13,453 bases of DNA from Spartobacteria bacterium. GTDB taxonomy: Bacteria > Verrucomicrobiota > Verrucomicrobiia > Chthoniobacterales > Chthoniobacteraceae. The stretch lies in NCBI GenBank assembly GCA_025355595.1, contig JANXZI010000669.1:1-13453 (forward strand), in the 5' to 3' direction. A model generated the notes under the pieces. The model was not told where the DNA came from. It worked only from the letters and a program-made list of their open reading frames with translations, and ran no database searches. The position numbers and the translations under genes were made by a program. Positions 1 through 7,733 of the stretch are shown here, piece after piece (positions within the stretch are counted from its first letter, which is position 1; each line of letters starts with the position of its first letter).

Positions 1-558
1 AAGCCGAAAGTCACCGTGCCGCCGCTGCAGAACAACATGATCCCCGCCGACCTCGTGGGAAAAACGCGGTTGCTGCTGGATCTCACGCACCTCGCGTTGC
101 AGACAGATTCCACGCGCCTCGTCTCGATGCTGCTCCTCGGCACGAGCCAGGTGCCGCCGATCCAGGGCGTCGCGATGGGGCATCACGACCTCTCGCACCA
201 CGGCCAGGATCCGACCAAGATCGCGCAGCTCCGCCTCGTCGAGCTGGAGAAAATGAAGGCGCTGCGCGACTTTATGGAAAAGCTGAAGAAGACCGAGGAA
301 CAGGGCGAGACTCTGCTGGATCGCACGATGGTTTTCTTCAGCAGCAATCTCGGCAACGCCGCGAACCACTCGACAAAAAACCTCCCCGTGCTCCTCGTCG
401 GCGGAGGTTTCCGGCACGGCCAGCACCTTGCCTTCGACCCCGCCGAACCGCCGCCGCTCTCGAACCTCTACGTGACGATGCTCCAGCGACTCGGCATCCC
501 CGCGGACAAATTCGGCACCAGCACCGGCACGCTCACCGGCCTCGAAGCCCGCGGCTGA
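1..558 (+). CDS. DUF1552 domain protein, C-terminal part (5' end outside window)
   Basis: The frame is open from the first base and stops with TGA at 556-558, giving the last 185 residues of a family whose members usually exceed 400 residues. Recognisable DUF1552 features are the GHHDLSHHG stretch, the helix EKMKALRDFMEKLK, the LLDRTMVFFSSNLGNAANHS segment, LPVLLVGGGF and the terminal LSNLYVTMLQRLGIP. DUF1552 proteins are found in Planctomycetes, Verrucomicrobia and relatives, usually exported and encoded beside DUF1592/1588/1587-type cytochrome-like proteins; their biochemical role is not established. The GTG at 16 is an internal codon, not a start. The gene converges on the STAND gene, with only 37 bp between the two stop codons. 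The family call is made from remembered motifs; no function beyond the family is claimed. Confidence 0.85.
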   Translation, partial: KPKVTVPPLQNNMIPADLVGKTRLLLDLTHLALQTDSTRLVSMLLLGTSQVPPIQGVAMGHHDLSHHGQDPTKIAQLRLVELEKMKALRDFMEKLKKTEEQGETLLDRTMVFFSSNLGNAANHSTKNLPVLLVGGGFRHGQHLAFDPAEPPPLSNLYVTMLQRLGIPADKFGTSTGTLTGLEARG

Positions 559-559
559 G

Positions 560-574
560 ACGAGCCCCGCTCGT
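560..574. terminator. Short GC hairpin between convergent genes, possible bidirectional terminator
   Basis: ACGAGC-CCC-GCTCGT is a perfect 6-bp stem with a 3-nt loop, two bases after the DUF1552 stop and 21 bp from the STAND gene stop. No T-tract follows on either side, so intrinsic termination is only suggested by the position. Confidence 0.3.
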
Positions 575-595
575 ATCGTCCGCAATGATCCTGTC

Positions 596-3500
596 CTACC
601 GGGAAGCCGGGGCAGCGACGCAGCGGAACCCGTAGTCCGCGCAGCGAAGCATCGGAATCTCGCAGTCCCGGCGCGAGGAAAGCATCTGGGTGTTGTTGGA
701 AGTGAGCCACGATGCACCGCGCACAGTCCGGTTTTCGTATTTGCCGCCTGTTTCAAATTTGTCTTCGCACCATTCCATCACGTTGCCACCGAGATCGAAC
801 AGACCGTACCGGTTGGGTTTGAAAGTTCCCACGGGCGCTGTCCGCGGAAACTCGTCGCGATAGTCTTGGAGGATGCGGATATGCAGCGGCAAGTGCCCGT
901 CCCTGGCCTCTTTCCCGGCGTAGTTCCCCGATTGCGCGGGTGGAGGGAATGCGTCTCCCCAAAAATACCGGTCCAATATTTTTCCGTCCTTCTCATCGGG
1001 CCTCAGCGTGGCCTCTTCCGCGTCCAGCCCCGCCGCCATGCTCCATTCGTGATCCGTCGGCAGGCGGTATTCCCACCCCGCTGGCAGCTTTCCACCAGCG
1101 CGCTCTCGTAAGGTCAGCCAGTTGCAAAATGCGTTTGCGTCAATCCAACTCACGCCCACCACAGGGTGTTCCTCCGTCTGCTGGAAGCCCGGATCTTTCC
1201 ACGAGTGCCCGCGCTGTTTGTAACCGTCCTGATCCCAGGACCACATCCCCGAATTCTCGTCCGCAGTCTCCCTCATATGCACGTAGCCAGTTTCCCTGAT
1301 GAACTGGCGGAAGTCCTTCACCCGTGTCTGGCAGGTCGAAAATTGTGCCGCAATCCCTGGTATCGGCACGAAGCGCATCCCCAGCCCATTGGAATGACTC
1401 TGCGCCACATCTGTCCCGCTCGCCGGTTCTGCCAATTTCGGCTTCAAGCTCACGAACCCGGCGATCATCGCGGCGAGGTCGGATGTCGCGTCACCCGTGC
1501 AGGCTTCGAGGTTTGGCAGACCCATCCAGTGCAGCCAATGGGCCTGCGGAAAAGTCGTGGCTTTCGTCAAGCCGTCCATGATCGCCTGCGCATCGCGAAG
1601 GTGCGTCGCGCTTCCGGCGGCATCCTTGGACAGCATGGACAGCATCGCCAGGTAATAATGGGCGAGAATCAGATCGCGGACGATTCCGCGGTCGCCGAGA
1701 GCCTTCGCGGTCGGAGTGTCACAGAGGCGAATTGCCATATTTAGATCATCGGCAGCCGTCTTGTGTTCCCATAAAATGTAGAGGTTCTTGCTCTTTTGGG
1801 CCATGCGGGAATTTTGGTAGCGCTGCCCGGAATCGAGATGGACCCGCGCCTTGCGGAGATAGTAACTGATAAGCTCGCCGACTGCCATGGATTCAGGCAA
1901 TCCGTGTTCGGTGTGGAACGCCTCGACCTTGGCATTGACCCGTTCGCGCAGTTGCAACGGCACCGACTGCGCAAAGGCCTCCACGATTTGCGCATCCATA
2001 TATTGGATAAGTTTGCGCGCCCCCTCATTGGCCTTCATCGCTTCATCAGTTGCCTTCCTGGCCATTTTAGTTGCCGTCACAGCCTCGTTGCTCGCAAGCA
2101 CAGCCTGGTTCTCCTTGTCAAATGCGAACAGCGTGACCGCAACCATGCCGACTAAGAGTAATGCCATCCCATAGAGCAACTGGCGCTGGCGTCGCGCGGC
2201 CCGGGTTTGCAACTCCAGCTTTGCCCGCTCGGATTCCGCCTGGGCCTTATATTCCATCTCACGTTCCTTTGCCAGCCGGTCCGCTTCCTGATCCTGCCGT
2301 GTTTCGTCCAGTTCCGCGACATGCGAGGCCTCGCTGGACTGGAGAAATGCCATCGCATGCTCAAAACCTGCGGCATAGCGATCTGCCCAAGTGGCATTGG
2401 GAGCTTCGCGTTCCTTCCATTCCTGCGCATAGGCCAGCTCGGCATCGCGCCACAGGCTTGCATTGCCCGCTGCATGGAGCGACGCCGTCTCGGCCAGTCG
2501 GCGATAGATCCGTGCCGACCGGGCCTCGACATCTGCCCATTTGATAAGCCGCTGCCATACCCGCATGAGGCTTTCGTGGGAGACATCTATCACCGTCCCC
2601 GGCAGCAGCGGCTCTCCGGCCGGCGGCATCAGGAATGAACGGCTGACTTTTCGGAATATCTCAATCACCTCAGCGACCTCCGAATCAGCCGCATTTGCCA
2701 GCGCGCAGAGTGTGGCTATCGTCGTCGGGCGCCGAATGCCGCGGGGATCGGTCGCCTTGTCGGTAAGTGCCTTGAATATCTTTTCGCAGACCTGTTGCCT
2801 GCGCGGCGTGTCCAGTTCGGCAAAGGCCCTTTCCGCGTGTTGATCCAGCGCATTCGCCATCGTGCCGATGGATTCGTAATGGCTCAAGTCCACAGGCCCC
2901 TCTGCGCCGCTCTCGTGCAACCAGCGCGCCCAGGTGCGATTCAGCGCATGTTGCAAGATGGAAAGCTGATCCGGATTGTCGCCGACATCGTTAATCAGGC
3001 GCGTCAGCAACACCGGCGAAATCTCCGCGCCTGCGACCCCGGCCGGGCCCGTGATCGCAGCCCGGCGTTCGTCCCGCGTCATCCGGGGCACCAGATATTG
3101 TCCCGCATTGATGGCCTCGGCCAAACCGGGAAATTGCGTGCAGTCGTCAAGAAAGTCTGAACGCATGGTCAGCACGACATAGACGGGATAGGTCGTCTGT
3201 GCCGCGGCCTCCAGCAGCAGGTTCACAAAGGCGGCGGCTTGTTCGGCAATGTCAGACGCCTTCTGCTCCGCGCCGCTGCTTACCTGCCGGTAGCGGAAAA
3301 GCTCCTCGAACTGATCCACCACGATGAGAAGGTTCACCCCAGCGGGCAGCTTGGCCTGCTCATAAATATCAATCAGCCCCAGCTTGCTCATGCGCAAGGT
3401 GGTGTCCACGATATCCGTCAGCGTCAGCCCTGCGGCCTGATAGTCATGAAACAGGACGCCGTCCTCCGAGAGCGCCATGGCCATCCGGCCCAGCGGATCG

Positions 3501-3772
3501 TTGCCGGGGCGAAATTGCGCCATCCGCCATGTCGTGCCCGCCTTGGCCATCAGGCCCGCGCGCAGTGCCGGGCGCAGCCCGCAGTTGACCAGCGAGGACT
3601 TGCCGCTCCCCGATGTCCCGATGACCGCGAGAAAATGCTTCGCAGCCAGCCGGTCCACCATCGAATCAACCTGATTTTCCCGTCCGAAAAATAGGAATTC
3701 CTCTTCTTCGCGAAATGGTCTCAGGCCCGGATAGGGATAAAGGGAGCCTGCGGTGCCGATGCTCATGGACAT
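596..3772 (-). CDS. STAND NTPase (nSTAND1 type) with central membrane helix and C-terminal FGE-sulfatase-fold domain
   Basis: 1058 aa. The N-terminus has the nSTAND1 entry motif YPGLRPF and FFGRE (12-32), Walker A GTSGSGKSS (52-60), Walker B LLIVVDQFEE (148-157), a sensor-like MRSDFLDD, and a winged-helix region ending in the family's DVSHESLMRVW motif near 398-408. A charged, probably coiled-coil stretch (about 482-531) leads into one hydrophobic helix (532-551), preceded by RAARRQRQ. A helical, perhaps TPR-like, region (about 585-780) precedes an FGE-sulfatase/C-type-lectin-fold domain (about 796-1055) with GVSWIDANAFCNW, YRLPTDHEW, GLFDLGGNVMEWCED, VRGASW and a final GFRCV. Where active FGE enzymes have their Cys-x4-Cys pair, this protein has T1024 and Q1029, so ligand or protein binding is likelier than formylglycine formation. 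It lies 18 bp after the TIR gene and is probably co-transcribed. ATG codons at 3772 and 3766 are both possible; neither has a clear ribosome site. Domain calls are firm; the role in defence or signalling is inferred. Confidence 0.9.
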   Translation of the reverse strand: MSMSIGTAGSLYPYPGLRPFREEEEFLFFGRENQVDSMVDRLAAKHFLAVIGTSGSGKSSLVNCGLRPALRAGLMAKAGTTWRMAQFRPGNDPLGRMAMALSEDGVLFHDYQAAGLTLTDIVDTTLRMSKLGLIDIYEQAKLPAGVNLLIVVDQFEELFRYRQVSSGAEQKASDIAEQAAAFVNLLLEAAAQTTYPVYVVLTMRSDFLDDCTQFPGLAEAINAGQYLVPRMTRDERRAAITGPAGVAGAEISPVLLTRLINDVGDNPDQLSILQHALNRTWARWLHESGAEGPVDLSHYESIGTMANALDQHAERAFAELDTPRRQQVCEKIFKALTDKATDPRGIRRPTTIATLCALANAADSEVAEVIEIFRKVSRSFLMPPAGEPLLPGTVIDVSHESLMRVWQRLIKWADVEARSARIYRRLAETASLHAAGNASLWRDAELAYAQEWKEREAPNATWADRYAAGFEHAMAFLQSSEASHVAELDETRQDQEADRLAKEREMEYKAQAESERAKLELQTRAARRQRQLLYGMALLLVGMVAVTLFAFDKENQAVLASNEAVTATKMARKATDEAMKANEGARKLIQYMDAQIVEAFAQSVPLQLRERVNAKVEAFHTEHGLPESMAVGELISYYLRKARVHLDSGQRYQNSRMAQKSKNLYILWEHKTAADDLNMAIRLCDTPTAKALGDRGIVRDLILAHYYLAMLSMLSKDAAGSATHLRDAQAIMDGLTKATTFPQAHWLHWMGLPNLEACTGDATSDLAAMIAGFVSLKPKLAEPASGTDVAQSHSNGLGMRFVPIPGIAAQFSTCQTRVKDFRQFIRETGYVHMRETADENSGMWSWDQDGYKQRGHSWKDPGFQQTEEHPVVGVSWIDANAFCNWLTLRERAGGKLPAGWEYRLPTDHEWSMAAGLDAEEATLRPDEKDGKILDRYFWGDAFPPPAQSGNYAGKEARDGHLPLHIRILQDYRDEFPRTAPVGTFKPNRYGLFDLGGNVMEWCEDKFETGGKYENRTVRGASWLTSNNTQMLSSRRDCEIPMLRCADYGFRCVAAPASR

Positions 3773-3790
3773 AGATAAAAAAAGGCAAAG

Positions 3791-5296
3791 CTATGAAGTG
3801 GCAGACGCGGCGTCCATGGCTTGCACCAATGCCGCCATCTGCGCGTCGGGCATGCCCGCGAGGCCGTTCATCAGGTTCGACTCGCCCATGTCTATGAAGT
3901 CCTCCTTGTCGCCCGTCTTCGGCTCTGCGAGATAAGTATGGATGGGTGGAAATGGCCTGCCGCCGCGATAGCTCCCCATCCTCTTTAGCTCATTGTCCAT
4001 GGTTCGCTTCCATGCCTCATCGCCCGCACCATAGAAGACGATCAATGCGTTGCAGTCGGCCATCAGTTGCTGGTGTGCCTCGCGGATGGCTGCGGCATCA
4101 CCCTCGAAGGCCGGCAGCGAAACCTCGCAGCCCCTTTCCCGGAAATATTTGCGGACTGGGACGGTGGCCTTGCGATCTTTCTCAATGCAGAGGAGATAGA
4201 TCAGCTTGGACCCCTTCTCGGTGGCGGCGCGCTCTGCCGCGGGCTTCGGCTCCGGCCTTTCCAATTTCTTCAAGCTCGCATAGATCGAGGTTTTCAGCGC
4301 CTCAATATCGCCCGTGAGCAAGTCAGCGCCGAATTGCGCCTCGGCATCCCTGTGCAGTGTCTCGATGAATGCCTGCTGCGCGGCCTGTCCGGACTGGGTT
4401 CCTTCGGGCAGCCAGATGACACGCGGCAGGGTGGCGGCCTTGCTGCGCCGCACGGCTATCTCATTTTGCAGGACGACCACGGATTTTTGGCTCGGACCAT
4501 CCGGCACCGCACCATAACTCGCGCCCACGAGGTGGATGGATAGCTTGCTGCGCTCCATGAGACGTTCCACGGCTGCGACATATTCCGGCTCATCGCGGGG
4601 TAACTGCTCATCCGGCAAGACCACGTACCCATGGCGTCGCAAATCGCCTTCCAAGATTTCCCTGGTTTCCTTCCGGTCGTAACTGCATTCGGCCAGATAG
4701 ATGGTGGCCTTGGCGGGAGCCTGGCTGTCGGTCGGACTGGCCGTGGCGTCGGCACTGGCTGCGAGAATCTTTAGAAGCTGGGAAATATCCCAAGCCAGCT
4801 TTCCGACCTTGCGGTTATATTCCTGCGCAAATTTTTCCCCATATTCCGGATCCAATTCGAGGGGTGCGCCATCTTCCATGGTGAAAAATTCATAGCCAAG
4901 GATATTCTTCACCAGGGGAGGCAGCGCGTCCTGGGTGTCCACGGGCGTCTTCAGCACCTTGAAAACCCTGGCCTTGTTGTCCACCGCCGTCCCGCCTCCG
5001 CGATTGCAAAATTCCCGGACCTCCTTCGTGCACCAGTCCGATTTCAAATATCGCGGAGTGAGGATGGACACGAGCACGGCCGTCTGTGCGAACTGGTCCA
5101 CGATTTCATCGGCAAAGACGTCGTTCCCTTGCAGTTTGTTGTCGCGCCAGATTTCTGCCTTTTGTCCGAGTCTCATGCTCAGGAGCGCCGAGAGCGACGC
5201 ATGGAACCGGCTGATCCAGCCTTCACGAGCGGACGCGACCGGCTGGTTGTCTATGTGAGCGTAGCTAATAAAAAGGTCTTTATTATAACGGGGCAT
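3791..5296 (-). CDS. TIR-domain protein with two additional Rossmann-like segments, putative effector
   Basis: 501 aa from the ATG at 5296, which immediately precedes the TIR strand A motif DLFISYAHID (7-16). An upstream in-frame ATG at 5371 adds 25 residues with no TIR character and overlaps the candidate -35 box, so I prefer 5296. The TIR domain (about 5-160) has the BB-loop-like WRDNKLQGND (50-59), the strand VLVSILTPRYLKSDWC, and E92 in WCTKE at the position of the catalytic glutamate of TIR NAD-cleaving enzymes. A second segment (about 196-345) starts with a hydrophobic strand ATIYLAECSYDRKETREIL and has LSIHLVGASYG; a third (about 362-480) starts LIYLLCIEKDRK and has NALIVFYGAG. Both look like TIR/DUF4062-like alpha/beta folds without an obvious catalytic motif. 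The STAND gene follows after 18 bp. NADase activity is inferred; some TIR domains only act as adaptors. Confidence 0.88.
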   Translation of the reverse strand: MPRYNKDLFISYAHIDNQPVASAREGWISRFHASLSALLSMRLGQKAEIWRDNKLQGNDVFADEIVDQFAQTAVLVSILTPRYLKSDWCTKEVREFCNRGGGTAVDNKARVFKVLKTPVDTQDALPPLVKNILGYEFFTMEDGAPLELDPEYGEKFAQEYNRKVGKLAWDISQLLKILAASADATASPTDSQAPAKATIYLAECSYDRKETREILEGDLRRHGYVVLPDEQLPRDEPEYVAAVERLMERSKLSIHLVGASYGAVPDGPSQKSVVVLQNEIAVRRSKAATLPRVIWLPEGTQSGQAAQQAFIETLHRDAEAQFGADLLTGDIEALKTSIYASLKKLERPEPKPAAERAATEKGSKLIYLLCIEKDRKATVPVRKYFRERGCEVSLPAFEGDAAAIREAHQQLMADCNALIVFYGAGDEAWKRTMDNELKRMGSYRGGRPFPPIHTYLAEPKTGDKEDFIDMGESNLMNGLAGMPDAQMAALVQAMDAASATS

Positions 5297-5341
5297 AACT
5301 CGGTGGGCTGTTGGTTGCGCCGCTCCGCGCGGGCGTATTTG

Positions 5342-5371
5342 TGTATAGTCGCAAGCGGGAAGCTTGCACAA
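5342..5371 (-). promoter_or_regulatory. Candidate promoter of the TIR-STAND operon with an internal dyad
   Basis: On the minus strand TTGTGC (5371-5366) and TATACA (5347-5342) are 18 bp apart and would start a transcript near 5335, about 40 nt before the preferred TIR start at 5296. The spacer holds a perfect inverted repeat, GCAAGC-GGGAA-GCTTGC (5351-5367), placed where a repressor would block polymerase. The -35 box is a weak match. The 267-bp gap back to the transporter stop supports an independent transcription unit. Confidence 0.3.
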
Positions 5372-5563
5372 GCATCATTTGGCAGGCGGCCTGACATCCG
5401 AGCGGCCTCCTGGATTTCCTGCGCCTTCTGTGTGATTGGCGACAGGATAGGCGACATGATGATTAGATTCCCGGACTCTGGACCGCGGCGGGCACTTTCT
5501 AGGGACGTTCTTTTCCCGGCAAACATGCCTTGCCCCATCGTCTCTTTACGCTGGAGCGTTGTG

Positions 5564-6847
5564 TCAGACCAAATCCTGGCGGTTCGTCTCCGCGGCCAGG
5601 AGCACGCTGATGATCGTCACGACCGACATGGCGATGAGATACAGTGCGATGGGCCACGGCTTTCCACCGGACCAACTGAGCAGTGCGGAGGCGATGAGTG
5701 GGGCGAGCCCGCCCGAGAATGGCGCGGCAAGCTGATAGCCGAGCGACACGCCGGTGTAGCGTGTGCGGGTGCCGAAGAGTTCGGAAAAGAACGCAGACTG
5801 CGGGCCATACATCGCGGCGTGGCCGATCATGCCGATGATGATCGCGAGCCACACGAGCGGCGTGCTTTTCAAATCCACGAGCCAAAAAAACGGGAAGGCC
5901 AGCGTGAGGAGAAAGATCGCGCCGCCGAGGTACACGGGCCTGCGTCCCACGCGATCCGAGAGCGCGCCGAAAAGCGGGATGGCGACGAGCTGCGCAGCGG
6001 AGCCGAGGAGCACGCCATTCAGCACCGCACTCCACTCCATGCCCAGGCGCTGCGTCGCGTAAGTGAGCACCCAGACGGTGAAGATGGAGAAGAATGCATT
6101 CTCCGCGAAACGTGCGCCCATCGTGAGCAGGACGTTCCGCCGATGGGTGCGGAGGACTTCGAGGAGCGGCATCTTCGGCGCGGGCTGCGCGCTTTTCGCC
6201 TGCTCGAAAAGCGGGCTTTCCCGCACGTGCATGCGGATGAAAAACCCGATGCCTGTGAGCAGGATGCCCAGCAGAAATGGCACGCGCCAGCCCCACGCGA
6301 GGAACGCCGGTTTCGGCAGCCGCGAGAAGATGCCGAACACTCCCGTCGCGAGCAGCAGACCCACCGGCACGCCCGCCTGCACCCAGCTCGCGAAGAGTCC
6401 GCGCCGCTTCTTGTCGGCGTGCTCCACGACCATGAGCACCGCGCCGCCCCATTCGCCGCCGACGCCGAGCCCCTGCACGAAACGCAGCGCGACGAGCAGC
6501 ACCGGCGCAAGCATGCCGACCTGCCCGTACGTCGGCAGCAGCCCGACGCAAAACGTGGCCAGGCCCATGATCATGAGCGTGGTGACGAGCATGGATTTGC
6601 GCCCCACGCGATCGCCGAAGTGCCCGAAGATCACGCCGCCAAGCGGGCGCGCAAAAAATCCCACGGCATACGTCGCGAACGCGGCCATCGTGCCGGCGAC
6701 GGGATCAAAATTCGGAAAGAAGAGCCCGTTGAACACAAGCGCCGATGCGGTGCCGTAGAGGAAAAAATCATACCACTCGATCGCCGTGCCGATGAAGCTC
6801 GCGACGACGACGCGCCGGATGGAATGCGGGGAGGCGGGCTCGGGCAT
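5564..6847 (-). CDS. MFS transporter, metabolite:H+ symporter (MHS) family
   Basis: 427 aa from the ATG at 6847, where the usual MHS N-terminus begins (RRVVVASFIGTAIEWYDFFL, about 11-30). The frame stays open to an ATG at 6925, but the extra 26 residues lack family features. It is an inner-membrane secondary transporter with about twelve hydrophobic segments. The MFS signature loop GHFGDRVGRK lies at 75-84, the MHS-type QGLGVGGEWGGA follows in the fourth-fifth helix region, and a second signature GALSDRVGRR lies in the C-terminal half. Known family members move dicarboxylates, shikimate, proline/betaine or other organic acids with protons; the substrate cannot be read from sequence. It is divergent from the SDR-CoA transferase-thiolase operon, with 122 bp of shared upstream DNA and no convincing promoter box seen. 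That suggests, but does not prove, transport of a short-chain hydroxy or keto acid. Confidence 0.9.
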   Translation of the reverse strand: MPEPASPHSIRRVVVASFIGTAIEWYDFFLYGTASALVFNGLFFPNFDPVAGTMAAFATYAVGFFARPLGGVIFGHFGDRVGRKSMLVTTLMIMGLATFCVGLLPTYGQVGMLAPVLLVALRFVQGLGVGGEWGGAVLMVVEHADKKRRGLFASWVQAGVPVGLLLATGVFGIFSRLPKPAFLAWGWRVPFLLGILLTGIGFFIRMHVRESPLFEQAKSAQPAPKMPLLEVLRTHRRNVLLTMGARFAENAFFSIFTVWVLTYATQRLGMEWSAVLNGVLLGSAAQLVAIPLFGALSDRVGRRPVYLGGAIFLLTLAFPFFWLVDLKSTPLVWLAIIIGMIGHAAMYGPQSAFFSELFGTRTRYTGVSLGYQLAAPFSGGLAPLIASALLSWSGGKPWPIALYLIAMSVVTIISVLLAAETNRQDLV

Positions 6848-6969
6848 GGTGGGAAAAAAGTGCGCGATGCTCGGCGGCACGCACGCGCGAAGCAAGGCTG
6901 TGCGGCACGCATTGCGAAAAGACACTCCCCAATCGCGCCGGTGCTGATAGGAACTGCTGACTCCGCACC

Positions 6970-7731
6970 ATGAACATCACCATAGATCTAAACGGCAAAG
7001 TCGCGCTCGTTACCGGCGCATCGCAGGGCATCGGCGCGCAGGTCGCGCGCACCTTTCACGAGGCGGGTGCGAGCGTGGTGCTGAATCATCCCGGCATCGG
7101 CAGCACGGGTGATGATGCGCAGAAGATCGCGGCGGAACTCAATGCCCTCCGCGCCGGAAGCGCCGAGGTGATCGCGGCGGATGTCGCGGATGCGGTGCAG
7201 GTTCAGGCGATGATGGCTGCGATCAAGGCGCAACACGGAGGACTCGATTTTCTGATCAACAACGCGGCCATCATCAAGGATCGCACCATCGCGAAGATGA
7301 GCCTCGACGAGTGGGACGCGGTGATCGGCGTGAATCTCTCCGGCGTCTTTCACTGCTGCAAATTTGCGCTGGAGATCATGCGCGACCACGGCGCGGTCGT
7401 GAGCTTCGGCAGCATCGCGGCCATCCAGGGCTTTTTCGGCCAGGCCAATTACGCGTCCGCGAAGGCCGGCGTGCAGGCGATGATGCGCGTGCTCAGCCGC
7501 GAGGCTGCGCGCAAAAACATCCGGGCAAACGCAATCGCGCCGGGTGTGATCGAGACGAGCATGGCCGCGACGATCCCGGAAAACGTGCGCGCGGAAATGA
7601 TGAAGAACATTCCGCTCGGTCGCTTCGGCACGGTGCAGGAGGTCGCGAATGTCGTTCTTTTTCTCTGCTCGCCGCTGGCGTCGTACGTGACCGGGCAGAC
7701 CATCGAGATCAACGGAGGCTGGCGCGGCTAA
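6970..7731 (+). CDS. Short-chain dehydrogenase/reductase, FabG/PhaB/3-hydroxybutyrate dehydrogenase-like
   Basis: 253 aa, normal for a classical SDR. The nucleotide-binding motif TGASQGIG is at 15-22, INNAA follows strand 4, and N122, S148, Y161 and K165 (YASAK) form the expected catalytic tetrad. The C-terminus, SYVTGQTIEINGGW, is the usual FabG-like ending. It is a cytosolic NAD(P)-dependent 3-oxoacyl or 3-hydroxyacyl oxidoreductase. FabG in fatty-acid synthesis is possible by sequence, but the CoA transferase starting 2 nt after its stop and the overlapping thiolase point to 3-hydroxybutyrate/acetoacetate or the acyl-CoA level. The loop after strand 2 (NHPGIGSTGDD) does not decide between NAD and NADP. 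The ATG at 6970 puts the Rossmann motif in its normal place. First gene of a three-gene operon. Confidence 0.9.
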   Translation: MNITIDLNGKVALVTGASQGIGAQVARTFHEAGASVVLNHPGIGSTGDDAQKIAAELNALRAGSAEVIAADVADAVQVQAMMAAIKAQHGGLDFLINNAAIIKDRTIAKMSLDEWDAVIGVNLSGVFHCCKFALEIMRDHGAVVSFGSIAAIQGFFGQANYASAKAGVQAMMRVLSREAARKNIRANAIAPGVIETSMAATIPENVRAEMMKNIPLGRFGTVQEVANVVLFLCSPLASYVTGQTIEINGGWRG

Positions 7732-7733
7732 TC

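Noticed and set aside
596..730. A diversity-generating retroelement variable region already visible in the FGE end
   Set aside because: Only one short AAC-AAC-ACC run is present, without the dense adenine-rich codons, template repeat or reverse transcriptase expected; kept only as a search suggestion.
596..1387. An active formylglycine-generating enzyme
   Set aside because: The catalytic cysteine positions are Thr and Gln, and no sulfatase is nearby.
5251..5538. A 95-residue minus-strand frame in the gap upstream of the TIR gene
   Set aside because: It overlaps the TIR start in another frame, shows no domain or signal, and covers the likely promoter.
6848..6969. Promoters for the divergent transporter and SDR operon
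   Set aside because: Promoters must lie near here, but the best pair for the SDR (TTGCGA and TGATAG) is 27 bp apart, too far for a sigma-70 site.
5129..6973. A 614-residue open frame on the plus strand
   Set aside because: It runs antisense to the TIR start and the whole MHS transporter, is made of low-complexity H/R/E/A-rich sequence, and has no family features. High GC keeps the opposite strand open.
7311..7733. An N-terminal extension of the CoA transferase within the SDR gene
   Set aside because: It overlaps the SDR in another frame; family similarity starts only at the ATG at 7734.
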